35,971 bases of DNA, taken from the NCBI GenBank assembly GCA_022843625.1, contig JALHNH010000057.1:1-35971 (forward strand), given 5' to 3'. The first letter of the stretch is position 1; every line of letters begins with the position of its first letter. The notes beneath the pieces are model-generated. The model saw only the letters and a list, made by a program, of their open reading frames with translations. It was not told the origin of the DNA and searched no databases. Positions 14,289 to 23,113 of this stretch are shown one piece after another. This DNA comes from Bryobacter sp. Its GTDB lineage: Bacteria; Acidobacteriota; Terriglobia; Bryobacterales; Bryobacteraceae. The position numbers and the translations under genes are program-made.

Positions 14289-16914
14289 TCCATACCAGGG
14301 CCCACGTCCCTTCGAGACGGGCGAACGCATCTACGGCCGCGCCAAAGAGATCGAAAGCCTCTACAGCCTCCTAGTCTCGGGCCGCATCGTTGTTCTACAC
14401 TCCCCATCTGGCGCAGGCAAAAGCTCCCTTGTCCAGGCGGGCCTCATTCCCAAACTCAAAGACCTCTTCGACATCTGGGGCCCCGTGCGCGTCAAAGAGC
14501 CGGCAACCGATCCTGCCGCCAACCGCTTCACCTACAGCACCCTTTGCTGCCTCGAAGAATCCCCCACAGCCACAACCCTCGCCGATTACGCACAGCAACG
14601 CCGCACCAACACCAAACCCGTCCTCTTGATCTTCGATCAGTTCGAAGAAGTTCTCACCACAGACCCGCTCAACTTCGATGCCATCAAAGGCTTCTTCGAA
14701 CAACTCGGTGACCTCCTGCACGACCCCTCCATCTGGGCCCTCTTTCTCATCCGCGAAGAGTTCCTCGGCGCTCTCGATCCCTACCGCAACTCCATCCCCA
14801 CTCAGCTCAACAACCGCTTCCGCATAGATCACCTTTCTCTCGACGCCGCCAAAGAAGCCATCTCCAAGCCCGCTGCCAGAGCCGGCCGCACATTCACAGC
14901 ACCCGCCCTCGACAATCTCATCGAAGATCTCGCCACCATCCAGGTGCAGCAACCCGACGGCACCAGCGAACTCATCACCGGCTACACCGTCGAAACAGCG
15001 CATCTCCAGGTCGTCTGCAGCGCACTCTGGCTTCAGCTTCCCGACGATCAAATCACCATCGACGTAGACGACATCATCGCCGCAGGCGATGTCTCCACCG
15101 CCATGGCTGATTACTACGCTGCTCGCGTGCGTGAGATTGCCGATGGCGATCAAACCCTTGAAGCCGATATTCGCGAATGGATCGAAGAACATCTCATCAC
15201 CGCCGGCGGTCTGCGAGGACAGGTCCTCCTCGCTCCAGAAGAAACCGAAGGTCTTGCCAACTACTTCCTCGATGCTCTCGTCGATGCTCTTCTGCTCCGC
15301 CGCGAGCACCGCGCCAACTCCATCTGGTTTGAACTCTCACACGACCGTCTCGTCCACTCCGTCACCATCAGCAACGACGCCTTCGATGCCTCGCTCAAAC
15401 CCTTCGAGCGTGCGGTCCGTATCTGGCTCCGCAACGGTCAAAACTCAAGCTATCTCCTCACCGGCGACGAACTGGCAAGAGCCACCAGCGGCATTGACCC
15501 GGGCAAGCTCGACGACCCTTCCACCGCCTTCTTCAATGCCAGCATCAACCTCGATCTCGAGCACAAGCAGCGCTTAACCGATCAGTTGCGTCTGGAGCGC
15601 TACGCCTCTTCACTCACCATCGCAGCCGGCACCGTCACTGCAATTGCCATCTGGGCAGTCGGCTTTGTCCTGTTCGGCGGGACCGACGAGATCGTCTTTC
15701 TGATGGGTCTTGTCTTTGCAGCTCTGTTTGGGGCTTCCCTTGCATGGGCTCTCCGCAATTTCTACCGCAACCAGCGGGAGAAAAATCGCATCCTGCAACT
15801 CCTCACTCGTGCCCACCGTGATGACCCATCTCTCCAGCCCGGCGATTACTCTTACAGCTCCGATGGTCCACCGTCGCAAACCGATGCGGGCCTTCTCGAT
15901 CTTTGGGACACCACAACTCTCGCCTTCGTCCCATACTGGATCCTGCTCACCGTTGCTGGTGCCGACGGCCGCTTCACTGCAAGAGAGCTCCGTGCCCTCA
16001 AAGATAAAAAAGACATTGACGCCTTTATCGATGATGATCGCCCGGCGGCCATTGGCCTTCTCGATGCCGCCAGAATTCTCAATACAAAGATGGACCCCGC
16101 CGAAGCCGCCGCCTTTCGCTCCAGGATGAACAAGCTCGCCGCCTCCATTGACCGCAATCCGTCCAGCGTCAAAGATTCCATCAACTTCGTGAAGGTTGCG
16201 CTCGAAGGCGGTGACATCTCAAAACTCCGTCCCAGCATCACTCGCTTCTACGCTCAATCCGGGCTTTACTCCTGGCCACGCTACTTCCTCGCCCTCTTCC
16301 TCATCAGCTTGCTCACCCTCGGTCTCAATTACCCATACGAGAAGCTGCACAGCCTCTTTCATTGGGCAATCAATCCCGTGCTGGCCCTGGTTTACGGCTT
16401 GATCATGTTCGCGGCGATCACTGTTGCCATCACTCAAACCAAGCTGCGCAACCGCATTGCCATGGCTTCTCTTGCCATCACCTCATCGCTCATTTTCTTG
16501 TTCGTTGGCCCATCCATCCCCGAATACCTCTGCTTCGCAATTTCCATGCTCATGATCTTTGCCCTCTCAAAGCAGGATGTCTTTTGCGAGCGTTGTAACT
16601 TGTGGGCTGAGGACAACACGAGCCTCTTAATTCTCAAGACTCCATCCGAAGCAACGCTTTCGAGGCTTCTCGAGAGTCTCCAAAGCGGAGACCTCCACAT
16701 GCTTCAGTCCTTCATCGTGCCGCCGGATTACACCAAGTCTTCTTCCAACTATTTGACCGTCGATGTTAAATACTGCGCCAAGTGTCAGGACTTCCAAACG
16801 CTAAACCTGAATCAGGTCGCCGAAGACTCTACCGATACCCTGATCGAGAATCTCCTCATCAGCTCCAAGCAACTCTTCTGGCTCAAATCCCAACTGCCTA
16901 ACGCCAATACTTAG
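14275..16914 (+). CDS. Membrane nSTAND-type NTPase with TerB-like domain and split zinc ribbon, copy 2
   Basis: This 879 residue paralogue of the gene at 9517 has Walker A SPSGAGKSS (43-51), Walker B VLLIFDQFEE (116-125), an LIREEFL segment, and FELSHDRLVHS closing the NTPase. Two membrane segments follow, then a TerB-like domain with a better preserved acidic motif (LLTVAGADGRFTARE) than copy 1, more membrane helices, and the Cys pairs C771-x2-C774 and C834-x2-C837. The start at 14275 was chosen over an upstream ATG at 14224 because it matches the copy 1 N terminus (short lead-in to GPRPFETGERIYGR) and recreates the same 14 nt overlap with the CHAT-SIR2 gene. Its 3' end overlaps the convergent HupE-like gene by 17 bp. 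The function, control of the effector from the membrane, is inferred. Confidence 0.82.
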   Translation: MPTANPYQGPRPFETGERIYGRAKEIESLYSLLVSGRIVVLHSPSGAGKSSLVQAGLIPKLKDLFDIWGPVRVKEPATDPAANRFTYSTLCCLEESPTATTLADYAQQRRTNTKPVLLIFDQFEEVLTTDPLNFDAIKGFFEQLGDLLHDPSIWALFLIREEFLGALDPYRNSIPTQLNNRFRIDHLSLDAAKEAISKPAARAGRTFTAPALDNLIEDLATIQVQQPDGTSELITGYTVETAHLQVVCSALWLQLPDDQITIDVDDIIAAGDVSTAMADYYAARVREIADGDQTLEADIREWIEEHLITAGGLRGQVLLAPEETEGLANYFLDALVDALLLRREHRANSIWFELSHDRLVHSVTISNDAFDASLKPFERAVRIWLRNGQNSSYLLTGDELARATSGIDPGKLDDPSTAFFNASINLDLEHKQRLTDQLRLERYASSLTIAAGTVTAIAIWAVGFVLFGGTDEIVFLMGLVFAALFGASLAWALRNFYRNQREKNRILQLLTRAHRDDPSLQPGDYSYSSDGPPSQTDAGLLDLWDTTTLAFVPYWILLTVAGADGRFTARELRALKDKKDIDAFIDDDRPAAIGLLDAARILNTKMDPAEAAAFRSRMNKLAASIDRNPSSVKDSINFVKVALEGGDISKLRPSITRFYAQSGLYSWPRYFLALFLISLLTLGLNYPYEKLHSLFHWAINPVLALVYGLIMFAAITVAITQTKLRNRIAMASLAITSSLIFLFVGPSIPEYLCFAISMLMIFALSKQDVFCERCNLWAEDNTSLLILKTPSEATLSRLLESLQSGDLHMLQSFIVPPDYTKSSSNYLTVDVKYCAKCQDFQTLNLNQVAEDSTDTLIENLLISSKQLFWLKSQLPNANT

Positions 16915-18031
16915 CCAGCATCTCCCACCGCTCCAGCATCCAGTGCCACCCTGTATGCGCTACCAGAGTAGACAACACAATCACACCCAATCGCTCCAGC
17001 TTCATTACCTGAAACAAACCCCACAACAAACCCACCACCAACAACTGGCCCAACTCCACCCCCACATTAAATGCCACCAGAGAGCTGATCAAATGCGATC
17101 CCGCAAACTGCAAACTCTCTCGCAGAGCAAACGAAAATCCAAACCCATGCACCAGCCCAAATAGCGCTGCCACCACCCACCGTCCGCCGCGCTCAAAAAC
17201 ATTCTCAAGCGCCATCCATACAATCGAAGCTGCTATGAGTAACTCCACCAGGGCAGGGAACCAAAGAACATCCGGCCCCAGCCCCAGTGCCGCTCCAATC
17301 AATGTCAACGAATGCCCTACTGTAAAAGCACTCACTACCCAAACCAGTCGCCCCAATTGCTTTACCGGAATCACAAGGCACAACAAAAATAGCAGGTGGT
17401 CCATCCCGTCGAGAATGTGCCAGAACCCCAACACCACAAACCGTCGAAAAGCACCCCACCAACTCGGGTCCAGCTCCACCCAACCCGCATCCCCATGCAA
17501 CTCAAACGCTCGCTCGCCAAATCGCAACACGGTCAACACCTGCAAGCCAAGCCCCTGCATCCCGGGCCTCACCGCAAACCTTGAAGCCGCATCCCCAACC
17601 GGAATCTCCATCAACACATCCAGCCACAACTGATCCCAAACCACTCGGGCCTCGCTCCCAAACGCAGTCTTCACCCCACGTCCAAAAGCCTCAAACGTCT
17701 TGTCAGACTGCAACGCAAGCCGCGTCTCCACAACCTGCGGCCGCCCCAGGTCACGCTCACCTTCTCGCAAAAGAATCGCATTCGATACCCACGTTGTCGC
17801 GATCTCTGGCAATCGCGGCTCCAATTTTTCTACATCGAGATAACCGCCCGCTACCTCCGGGAAAACAACATCCCGCATCGCCTTCAAGGGCACGCGCACG
17901 GCTACTGTCATCTTGCCCGCGCTGGCTCGCAGCCACATTTCCACCTTGACGTCGCGCGGGATCTCGTGTGCCCCAAGGCTACACACAATCGCGATCATTC
18001 CCAGCCACTTCCACTGCAACCCCGCCATCAT
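16898..18031 (-). CDS. HupE/UreJ_2-like membrane protein
   Basis: This 377 residue protein has a signal-like N terminus, an extracytoplasmic domain of about 180 residues, and a C-terminal six-to-seven helix membrane domain. The membrane part has the HupE/UreJ_2 signatures: FWHILDGMDHLLFLLCL, FTVGHSLTL, LVHGFGFSFAL and AFNVGVELGQL, with the His and Asp/Glu residues thought to handle metal in HupE/UreJ permeases. Many members sit away from hydrogenase or urease genes, as here, and their substrate is unknown. The start is at tandem ATGs (18031/18028) without a clear SD. The gene is divergent from the NHL protein; 41 bp separate them and contain a perfect palindrome. Confidence 0.82.
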   Translation of the reverse strand: MMAGLQWKWLGMIAIVCSLGAHEIPRDVKVEMWLRASAGKMTVAVRVPLKAMRDVVFPEVAGGYLDVEKLEPRLPEIATTWVSNAILLREGERDLGRPQVVETRLALQSDKTFEAFGRGVKTAFGSEARVVWDQLWLDVLMEIPVGDAASRFAVRPGMQGLGLQVLTVLRFGERAFELHGDAGWVELDPSWWGAFRRFVVLGFWHILDGMDHLLFLLCLVIPVKQLGRLVWVVSAFTVGHSLTLIGAALGLGPDVLWFPALVELLIAASIVWMALENVFERGGRWVVAALFGLVHGFGFSFALRESLQFAGSHLISSLVAFNVGVELGQLLVVGLLWGLFQVMKLERLGVIVLSTLVAHTGWHWMLERWEMLAKYWR

Positions 18032-18032
18032 A

Positions 18033-18044
18033 GCAATGCATTGC
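18033..18044. promoter_or_regulatory. 12 bp perfect palindrome, possible operator
   Basis: GCAATGCATTGC reads the same on both strands. It lies in the 41 bp between the divergent HupE-like and NHL genes, immediately before the HupE-like start. A regulator binding here could act on both promoters. No known consensus is matched. Confidence 0.35.
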
Positions 18045-18072
18045 GGCCAAAATTCGATATGATCGTCCCACT

Positions 18073-19293
18073 GTGAATCGGATCCTATTTTTCGGCATCA
18101 TCGCCACCCTCGCCCTGATCACCTATTGGCAGCGTCCCCAGGTTCAGGCCGCCACGGCCCAGGCCCCACGTTTTGAAGTCGACCCCATGTGGCCTAAACC
18201 ACTCCCCAATCACTGGGTCGTTGGACCAGTCATCGGTGTCTCGGTCGACTCACGCGACCACGTCTGGATCCTTCACCGTCAGGCCTCACTCGAAGCCAAA
18301 GAACAATACGCCACCATGACGCCCAAAGCCAGCACCTGCTGCGCCGCTGCTCCTCCCGTTCTCGAATTCAATCCACAAGGCGACCTCGTTGGCTCCTGGG
18401 GCGGCACGGGCAACGGCTACAACTGGCCCTCCTCCAATCACGGCATTGACGTCGACTACAAAGGCAACGTCTGGATCGGTGGCAATGGCCGCGGCAAACA
18501 AGCCGCCCCCATCGCTCACAACGAAGACCGCATGGCCGACGCCGGCCCCGTCTACGATTCCATGCTCCTCAAGTTCTCCCAAGCCGGCAAGCTTCTCATG
18601 CAGATTGGCCAGCCCAACATGAGCAAGGGCAGCAACGATACAAAGAACCTTCGCCTCCCCGCCAAGTCCATCGTCGACCCCAAAACGAACGAGCTCTACG
18701 TCGCCGACGGCTACGGCAATCGCCGTGTCATCGTCTTCAATGCCGACACCGGCGAGTACAAGCGCCACTGGGGTGCCTACGGCTCAAAGCCCGACGATAC
18801 CCAACTCCCTGCCTACGATCCCGCCGCCCCCGTCGCCAAACAATTCCGCACTCCCGTCCACTGTGTGGCCCTGGCTAACGACAACCTGCTCTATGTCTGC
18901 GACCGCACCAATGACCGTATTCAGGTCTTCAAAGCCGACGGCACCTTCGTCAAAGAAGTCTTCATCGAAAAGAACACTCTCGGCGACGGCTCTGTCTTCG
19001 ATATCGCCCTCTCAAAAGACCCCGGCCAGAACTATATCTATGTCGCCGACGGCTCCAACATGAAGGTCCACGTCCTCAAGCGCGATACTCTTGAAGTCCT
19101 CACCAGCTTCGGTGACGGCGGACGTCAACCCGGCCAATTCTACGCCGTCCACTCCATCGCGACAGACTCCAAAGGCAACATCTACACCACCGAAACGTAT
19201 CGCGGCCAGCGCCTCCAGAAATTCCACTTCAAAGGCATCGCACCCGTCACGAAGAAGGACCAGGGTGTGGTCTGGCCTACCGCAACGCGCTAG
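18073..19293 (+). CDS. NHL-repeat / six-bladed beta-propeller protein, exported
   Basis: This 406 residue protein starts with GTG and an uncleaved or Sec-type N-terminal hydrophobic segment (ILFFGIIATLALITYW). The body consists of NHL-type propeller blades, seen as repeated patterns such as VSVDSRDHVWIL, DVDYKGNVWIGG, NELYVADGYGNRRVIVFN, NLLYVCDRTNDRIQVF, YIYVADGSNMKVHVL and IATDSKGNIYTTE. It resembles periplasmic NHL proteins and peptidyl-alpha-hydroxyglycine lyase-like propellers. No catalytic role can be fixed, and ligand or protein binding is the usual assumption. The 3' end overlaps the convergent GNAT gene by 17 bp. Confidence 0.85.
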   Translation: MNRILFFGIIATLALITYWQRPQVQAATAQAPRFEVDPMWPKPLPNHWVVGPVIGVSVDSRDHVWILHRQASLEAKEQYATMTPKASTCCAAAPPVLEFNPQGDLVGSWGGTGNGYNWPSSNHGIDVDYKGNVWIGGNGRGKQAAPIAHNEDRMADAGPVYDSMLLKFSQAGKLLMQIGQPNMSKGSNDTKNLRLPAKSIVDPKTNELYVADGYGNRRVIVFNADTGEYKRHWGAYGSKPDDTQLPAYDPAAPVAKQFRTPVHCVALANDNLLYVCDRTNDRIQVFKADGTFVKEVFIEKNTLGDGSVFDIALSKDPGQNYIYVADGSNMKVHVLKRDTLEVLTSFGDGGRQPGQFYAVHSIATDSKGNIYTTETYRGQRLQKFHFKGIAPVTKKDQGVVWPTATR

Positions 19294-19690
19294 CCGCCTT
19301 TAGTATCCAGGCCGATCCGTGCTGCTCAAAGCCAATATGCGGGTAGTAGTCTACTGCTTTCGGCGCGGCCAGCAAAATGATGTTCGCTCGAACTGCCTCA
19401 GCCTGTGTTCGGCGAATCAATTCCTTCCCAATTCCCAACCGCTGATGCGACAACCGCACCGCCAGATCCGCCAGATAAGTCGCATACACAAAGTCCGTCA
19501 GCGATCTTGAAATGCCCACCATCAAATCCCCATCCCACGCCGTCACCACCAGATTCGCGTTCGCTACCATCAACCCCATCCGCTCCCGCTCCTCCACCGG
19601 GCGCCTCTCCCCCAGTGTCGATGCCCGGTACAGCTCAATCACCGCATCCAGATCCAGTTCATTCCCAACCCGATACTCAATCAAAGCCAT
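19277..19690 (-). CDS. GNAT family N-acetyltransferase
   Basis: This 137 residue protein has a GNAT fold. LADLAVRLSHQRLGIGKELIRRTQAEA is the strand 4 and acetyl-CoA loop (Q/R-x-x-G-x-G/A), followed by IILLAAPKAVDYYPHIGFEQHG, the typical closing YxxxGF segment. It would transfer an acetyl group from acetyl-CoA to an unknown amine; similar small proteins are annotated as aminoglycoside- or amino-acid-type acetyltransferases. It starts six bases after the kinase stop and is the last gene of the five-gene minus-strand run. Confidence 0.85.
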   Translation of the reverse strand: MALIEYRVGNELDLDAVIELYRASTLGERRPVEERERMGLMVANANLVVTAWDGDLMVGISRSLTDFVYATYLADLAVRLSHQRLGIGKELIRRTQAEAVRANIILLAAPKAVDYYPHIGFEQHGSAWILKAASALR

Positions 19691-19696
19691 CTCTCC

Positions 19697-21247
19697 TTAA
19701 GCCAGACTCGGCAGATGTGTCTGCCACCAGCGCGCCTTCTCTTTCGAACACCACTCCTCGATTTCGAGTGCCTCGATCTTCTCCAGCAATTCGCCTGCAT
19801 TCTGCGGGCGGCTTGCCGGGTCTTTCTCGAGACACCACATAACCAGCTTCTCCAGGTCCTCGTTGATCGGCAATTCACATCGCTCACTCGGCTTCACCAC
19901 CGGCTCCTGTATATGTTTCAGGATCAAAGCCATCGCCGATGGTCCCTCAAAAACTGTCTTGCCTGTAAGCAGAAAATAGGTCACACATCCAAGGGCGTAC
20001 AAATCCGCCCGGCCATCTATCTTCTCTTCATCCCCACCAGCCAGCTCTGGAGCCATATAAGCCGGTGTCCCAACCGTTGTCTGCTCCATCGTCAACTGTG
20101 TTTGTTCTTCGATGCCTCGTGCCTTTACCAGCCCAAAGTCCACAACCTTCACAAAGTCATGCTCCAGCCCCAGTCGCGCCAGCAATATATTCGAAGGCTT
20201 CACGTCGCGATGGGTCAGACCCGCCCGGTGTGCTTCATCAAGTGACTTCAACACCCCCACCCAAATATTCTTCACTCGCCCCACCGGCTGGGGCCCAAAC
20301 CGCTTCACAAGCTGATCCAGATTCAATCCCCGAATCAACTCCATCGCAAAATACAACTCTCCATTCGGCGTCGTCCCGAAGTCAAAGATCGATACCGTGT
20401 GCGGGCTTTCCAGCCTTGCAATTACTCGCGCCTCTCGCTCAAACCGCTTCTGCTGTAAGGGCGTCGAAGAAAACTTCTTGCCGATCAACTTCACCGCCGC
20501 ATCCCGGGCCAAAAAGCGGTGCTTCGCTTTCCATACCTCCCCCATCCCGCCATGTCCCACAGGCTCAACTAGCACATAGCTCCCCATCTCCCGCGCGGCT
20601 TCCAGTTCCTCGCCCATCTTGTATATCCACTGCGCGACCCACGTTCCAATAAATGCCATCAGCAGCGGCGCCGCAGACCAGATCGCCCAGACAGCAAAGG
20701 GCGGTATAGGGTTCCCCCTCAACAAGACATTTACCAGAATTCCAAACGGTGCCATTGCAGCCGCAATCAAAGCCGCTGGTAGCGCCAGCCGGAACGGTGC
20801 TGGTGCCAGCAGCGCAAAAGAAATGATCCACATCGCAATAGCCGAATGCCCATGAATCAACAAGTTGTCTGTAAACGGCAATGCCCCCTCGGCAACACCA
20901 ATTTGGAAACTGGACACAACCTCAAACACCAGCCCGAGCTTCACCACAAATTCTGGTTCCGCCTTCCACCTCCGGCTCGCCCAGTAAATCGCCAGCCCGC
21001 TCAGTATTCCACTGATGGAGTTTAGAAGGAAAAAAAGCGCAAGATGATCGACAGCCGCTGCTCGTGTTGCCTGATAGACAATTTCAAAAATGAAATAACA
21101 GGTCGAAAAAGTAAGTCCCGCCAGGCCAACCCGCTTCGCAGCCATGCCCGCCAAATCAGAGGGCATCGAATGCTTCTTCTTTGCCCCTGCCTGCTCAAAC
21201 CCAATCCGGCGTTCCCGTACCTCTGGTGTTTCCTGCGCGATTGGCAT
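19697..21247 (-). CDS. Membrane Ser/Thr protein kinase with six N-terminal TM helices
   Basis: This 516 residue protein has about six hydrophobic helices (residues 40-60, 68-90, 100-120, 130-150, 155-176, 183-207) followed by a complete Hanks-type kinase domain (about 224-495). The kinase motifs are GHGGMGEV (231-238), AAVKL with the ATP-anchoring Lys (K253), Glu in REARVIARLESPHTV, HRDVKPSN (catalytic D348), DFG (370-372) and GTPAYMAPE (393-401). Usual PknB-type receptors have the kinase first and one TM helix; here the order is reversed with no periplasmic sensor domain. The ATG at 21247 is preceded by GGAG. It lies 11 bp after the beta-lactamase gene and 6 bp before the GNAT gene, so it is probably co-transcribed. 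The signal sensed is unknown. Confidence 0.92.
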   Translation of the reverse strand: MPIAQETPEVRERRIGFEQAGAKKKHSMPSDLAGMAAKRVGLAGLTFSTCYFIFEIVYQATRAAAVDHLALFFLLNSISGILSGLAIYWASRRWKAEPEFVVKLGLVFEVVSSFQIGVAEGALPFTDNLLIHGHSAIAMWIISFALLAPAPFRLALPAALIAAAMAPFGILVNVLLRGNPIPPFAVWAIWSAAPLLMAFIGTWVAQWIYKMGEELEAAREMGSYVLVEPVGHGGMGEVWKAKHRFLARDAAVKLIGKKFSSTPLQQKRFEREARVIARLESPHTVSIFDFGTTPNGELYFAMELIRGLNLDQLVKRFGPQPVGRVKNIWVGVLKSLDEAHRAGLTHRDVKPSNILLARLGLEHDFVKVVDFGLVKARGIEEQTQLTMEQTTVGTPAYMAPELAGGDEEKIDGRADLYALGCVTYFLLTGKTVFEGPSAMALILKHIQEPVVKPSERCELPINEDLEKLVMWCLEKDPASRPQNAGELLEKIEALEIEEWCSKEKARWWQTHLPSLA

Positions 21248-21258
21248 CTCACTCCATC

Positions 21259-22125
21259 TTAGTGGCCAACCGCATCGTAAATTGCTTTGGCAACTTTGGC
21301 GATCACCGCCTCACGCTTCTCCACCGGTGCCCGCGAGTCACTCACAAACACTGCAATCGCCACCCGCCGTCCATCCTTCAGTTGGACAAACCCAACGTCA
21401 TTGGTAGCTGAAGCTACCCCGTTGACGGTCCCCGACGTCCCGGTCTTGTGATACACCGCTGTGCCTGCCGGCAATTCGCCCTTCAATCGCTTGAGGCCCG
21501 TCTCAGTTTCAAGCATCCATTGGTGCAGCAGCTTCGTATTCTCTGCGTTAAACGGCGTCTTGTCCGAAATACGAATCAGCACCTTCACTGCAGATTCTGG
21601 CGTCCACCAGTTGCGATATTGCAACTGATTGTCCCGGTGCAACCCACGCTCTCCGTCCTTGATCTGGAATCCCTGGACCCCCAGCGAATCCATAAAGGCC
21701 TGTACTTTCTCCGGCCCGCCCAACACCCGCAACAATACATCTGCAGCCACATTGTCACTGGCCGAAACCGACAGCTTCATCAACTCCGACAGCGGCACAT
21801 CCACATCCGCCTCAGGGTACTTATCCTGCAGCGGGCTGTGTGTTTTCGGGAAGAATCGGTCGGTTTTCAAAAAACGAATCGGCTGGTGCACCTGAAGCTG
21901 TCCCTGCTCCACTGCATGCAGAACAGCCATCGCCAGCGGCAGCTTAAACACCGATTGCATCGGCGGCTGCGACTTCTCATTCAACCCACACTTCAGCTTC
22001 ACCCCAGGCAGCAGACAAGCCAATGCCACCTTCCCCTCTGCCTCCAAAGCGATCTTCGCAATCTCTTTCGAAAGGTCCTGCGACAGCAGCGGCAAGGTCA
22101 AAAACAGAAGAGCAATTCGCGTCAT
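21259..22125 (-). CDS. Class A beta-lactamase, PER-like (subclass A2)
   Basis: This 288 residue protein has a short signal peptide and all class A motifs: S58-V-F-K61 (nucleophile), S123-D-N125, K227-T-G229, and a likely Glu159 in DGERGL as the deacylating base. The segment QLQYRNWWTP after the omega loop, TETGLKRLKGELPAGTAVYHKTGTSG and ATNDVGF resemble PER/CfxA-type (subclass A2) enzymes. They differ from the TEM/CTX-M layout. Hydrolysis of penicillins or cephalosporins in the periplasm is therefore expected, though the spectrum cannot be read from sequence. Two Cys (37, 46) lie near the N terminus. It sits between the MDR oxidoreductase (4 bp upstream) and the Ser/Thr kinase (11 bp downstream). 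Confidence 0.9.
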   Translation of the reverse strand: MTRIALLFLTLPLLSQDLSKEIAKIALEAEGKVALACLLPGVKLKCGLNEKSQPPMQSVFKLPLAMAVLHAVEQGQLQVHQPIRFLKTDRFFPKTHSPLQDKYPEADVDVPLSELMKLSVSASDNVAADVLLRVLGGPEKVQAFMDSLGVQGFQIKDGERGLHRDNQLQYRNWWTPESAVKVLIRISDKTPFNAENTKLLHQWMLETETGLKRLKGELPAGTAVYHKTGTSGTVNGVASATNDVGFVQLKDGRRVAIAVFVSDSRAPVEKREAVIAKVAKAIYDAVGH

Positions 22126-22129
22126 CCTG

Positions 22130-23113
22130 TCAGGCTACCAAGCCACCAACCACTGCAATCACAACCTTCCCTCTGGCCTGGCCGCACTCCAAATACCGAA
22201 TCGCTGCAGGCGCTTCTTCGAGCGGGTACATCTTGTCGATTGCCGGCGTCAGCTTGCCCGCCTCAATCAGCTCGGCTACCGCCTGCAATTCCTCCTTCGA
22301 CGCTAGCGAAATACACGAACGGAGCTTATGCCTCGTGAAGGGCGACAACAGCAGCGCCTGCAATTGCCTCCCCATGCCAAACCACGATTCTCCACCCTCT
22401 CCCCCAATAATCACCAGGGTTCCGTCGATCGCCAGCAAGCGACGTAGAGTTGTCAAAGAGCGATTCCCGCCAATGTCCAGAATCACGTCATAGCTATTTC
22501 TAAACTGCGACAGATCATGGCGCGAATAGTCGATCACACAGTCTGCGCCCAACGCCAGGACAAGGTCCTGCTTTGACCTGCTGCACACCCCGGTCACCAG
22601 TCCTCCAAACGCCTTCGCTAGCTGCACACAATAAGTTCCAACGCCTCCCGACGCCCCAAGAATCAGCACCCGGTGGCCCGGCTCGATCTTCGCGATATCC
22701 CGAACTGCCGTAAGCGCAGTGCAGGCCGAGATGGGCACCGCCGCTGCCTGCGCAAAACTCAGTCGCGCCGGCTTCGGACAAAGCTTATCTTCCTTGGCAC
22801 ATGCGTACTCTGCAAAGGATCCCTCGCACGTTCCGAAGACGTCATCTCCCGCCTGGAAGCGCGTCACTTTCTTGCCCACAGCCTCTACTCGCCCAGCCAC
22901 ATCCATTCCAGGAATCGGATTCTTTGGTGCAAAGATCCCAAACACCAAACGTGCCACATACGGCTTGCCCGTCATCAGATGCCACACTCCCCGGTCCACT
23001 CCCGCCGCGCTTACGCGCACCAGCACCTCGTCATCTTTTACGGTCGGCTTCTCCACCGTCCGAAACTGCAATACATCACTCGAGCCGTACTTCTCTTGAA
23101 AGATCGCCTTCAC
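22130..23113 (-). CDS. MDR-superfamily NAD(P)H-dependent oxidoreductase (quinone oxidoreductase-like)
   Basis: This 327 residue medium-chain dehydrogenase/reductase has an N-terminal GroES-like domain (DDEVLVRVSAAGVDRGVWHLMTG, GMDVAGRVEAVG). A Rossmann domain follows with the nucleotide loop LGASGGVGTYCVQLA at about 171-185, and FAQAAAVPISACTALTAV before it. Zinc-binding Cys/His of true alcohol dehydrogenases are not evident, so it fits the zinc-independent quinone oxidoreductase / reticulon-4-interacting-protein-like group. It would reduce quinones or enones with NAD(P)H. It overlaps the upstream repeat protein by 4 bp (ATGA) and is followed after 4 bp by the beta-lactamase. Confidence 0.88.
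   Translation of the reverse strand: MKAIFQEKYGSSDVLQFRTVEKPTVKDDEVLVRVSAAGVDRGVWHLMTGKPYVARLVFGIFAPKNPIPGMDVAGRVEAVGKKVTRFQAGDDVFGTCEGSFAEYACAKEDKLCPKPARLSFAQAAAVPISACTALTAVRDIAKIEPGHRVLILGASGGVGTYCVQLAKAFGGLVTGVCSRSKQDLVLALGADCVIDYSRHDLSQFRNSYDVILDIGGNRSLTTLRRLLAIDGTLVIIGGEGGESWFGMGRQLQALLLSPFTRHKLRSCISLASKEELQAVAELIEAGKLTPAIDKMYPLEEAPAAIRYLECGQARGKVVIAVVGGLVA

Larger units (their letters stand above)
7446..16914 (+). repeat. Tandem duplication of a two-gene CHAT-SIR2 / nSTAND cassette
   Basis: Two diverged copies lie head to tail: 7446-12288 and 12318-16914, with a 29 bp spacer. Both copies have the same gene order, domain order and catalytic residues, and exactly the same ATG-N8-TAA 14 nt overlap between the two genes. 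Long stretches are identical or nearly so at protein level, for example the CHAT core and the FLGFSLDSWIFRALFRM motif. At DNA level the copies have drifted, and copy 1 of the NTPase is notably more AT-rich. Confidence 0.9.

Noticed and set aside
14395..15309. 304-codon minus-strand open frame inside the copy 2 NTPase
   Set aside because: Low-complexity Gly/Glu/Val composition and antisense to a clear P-loop gene.
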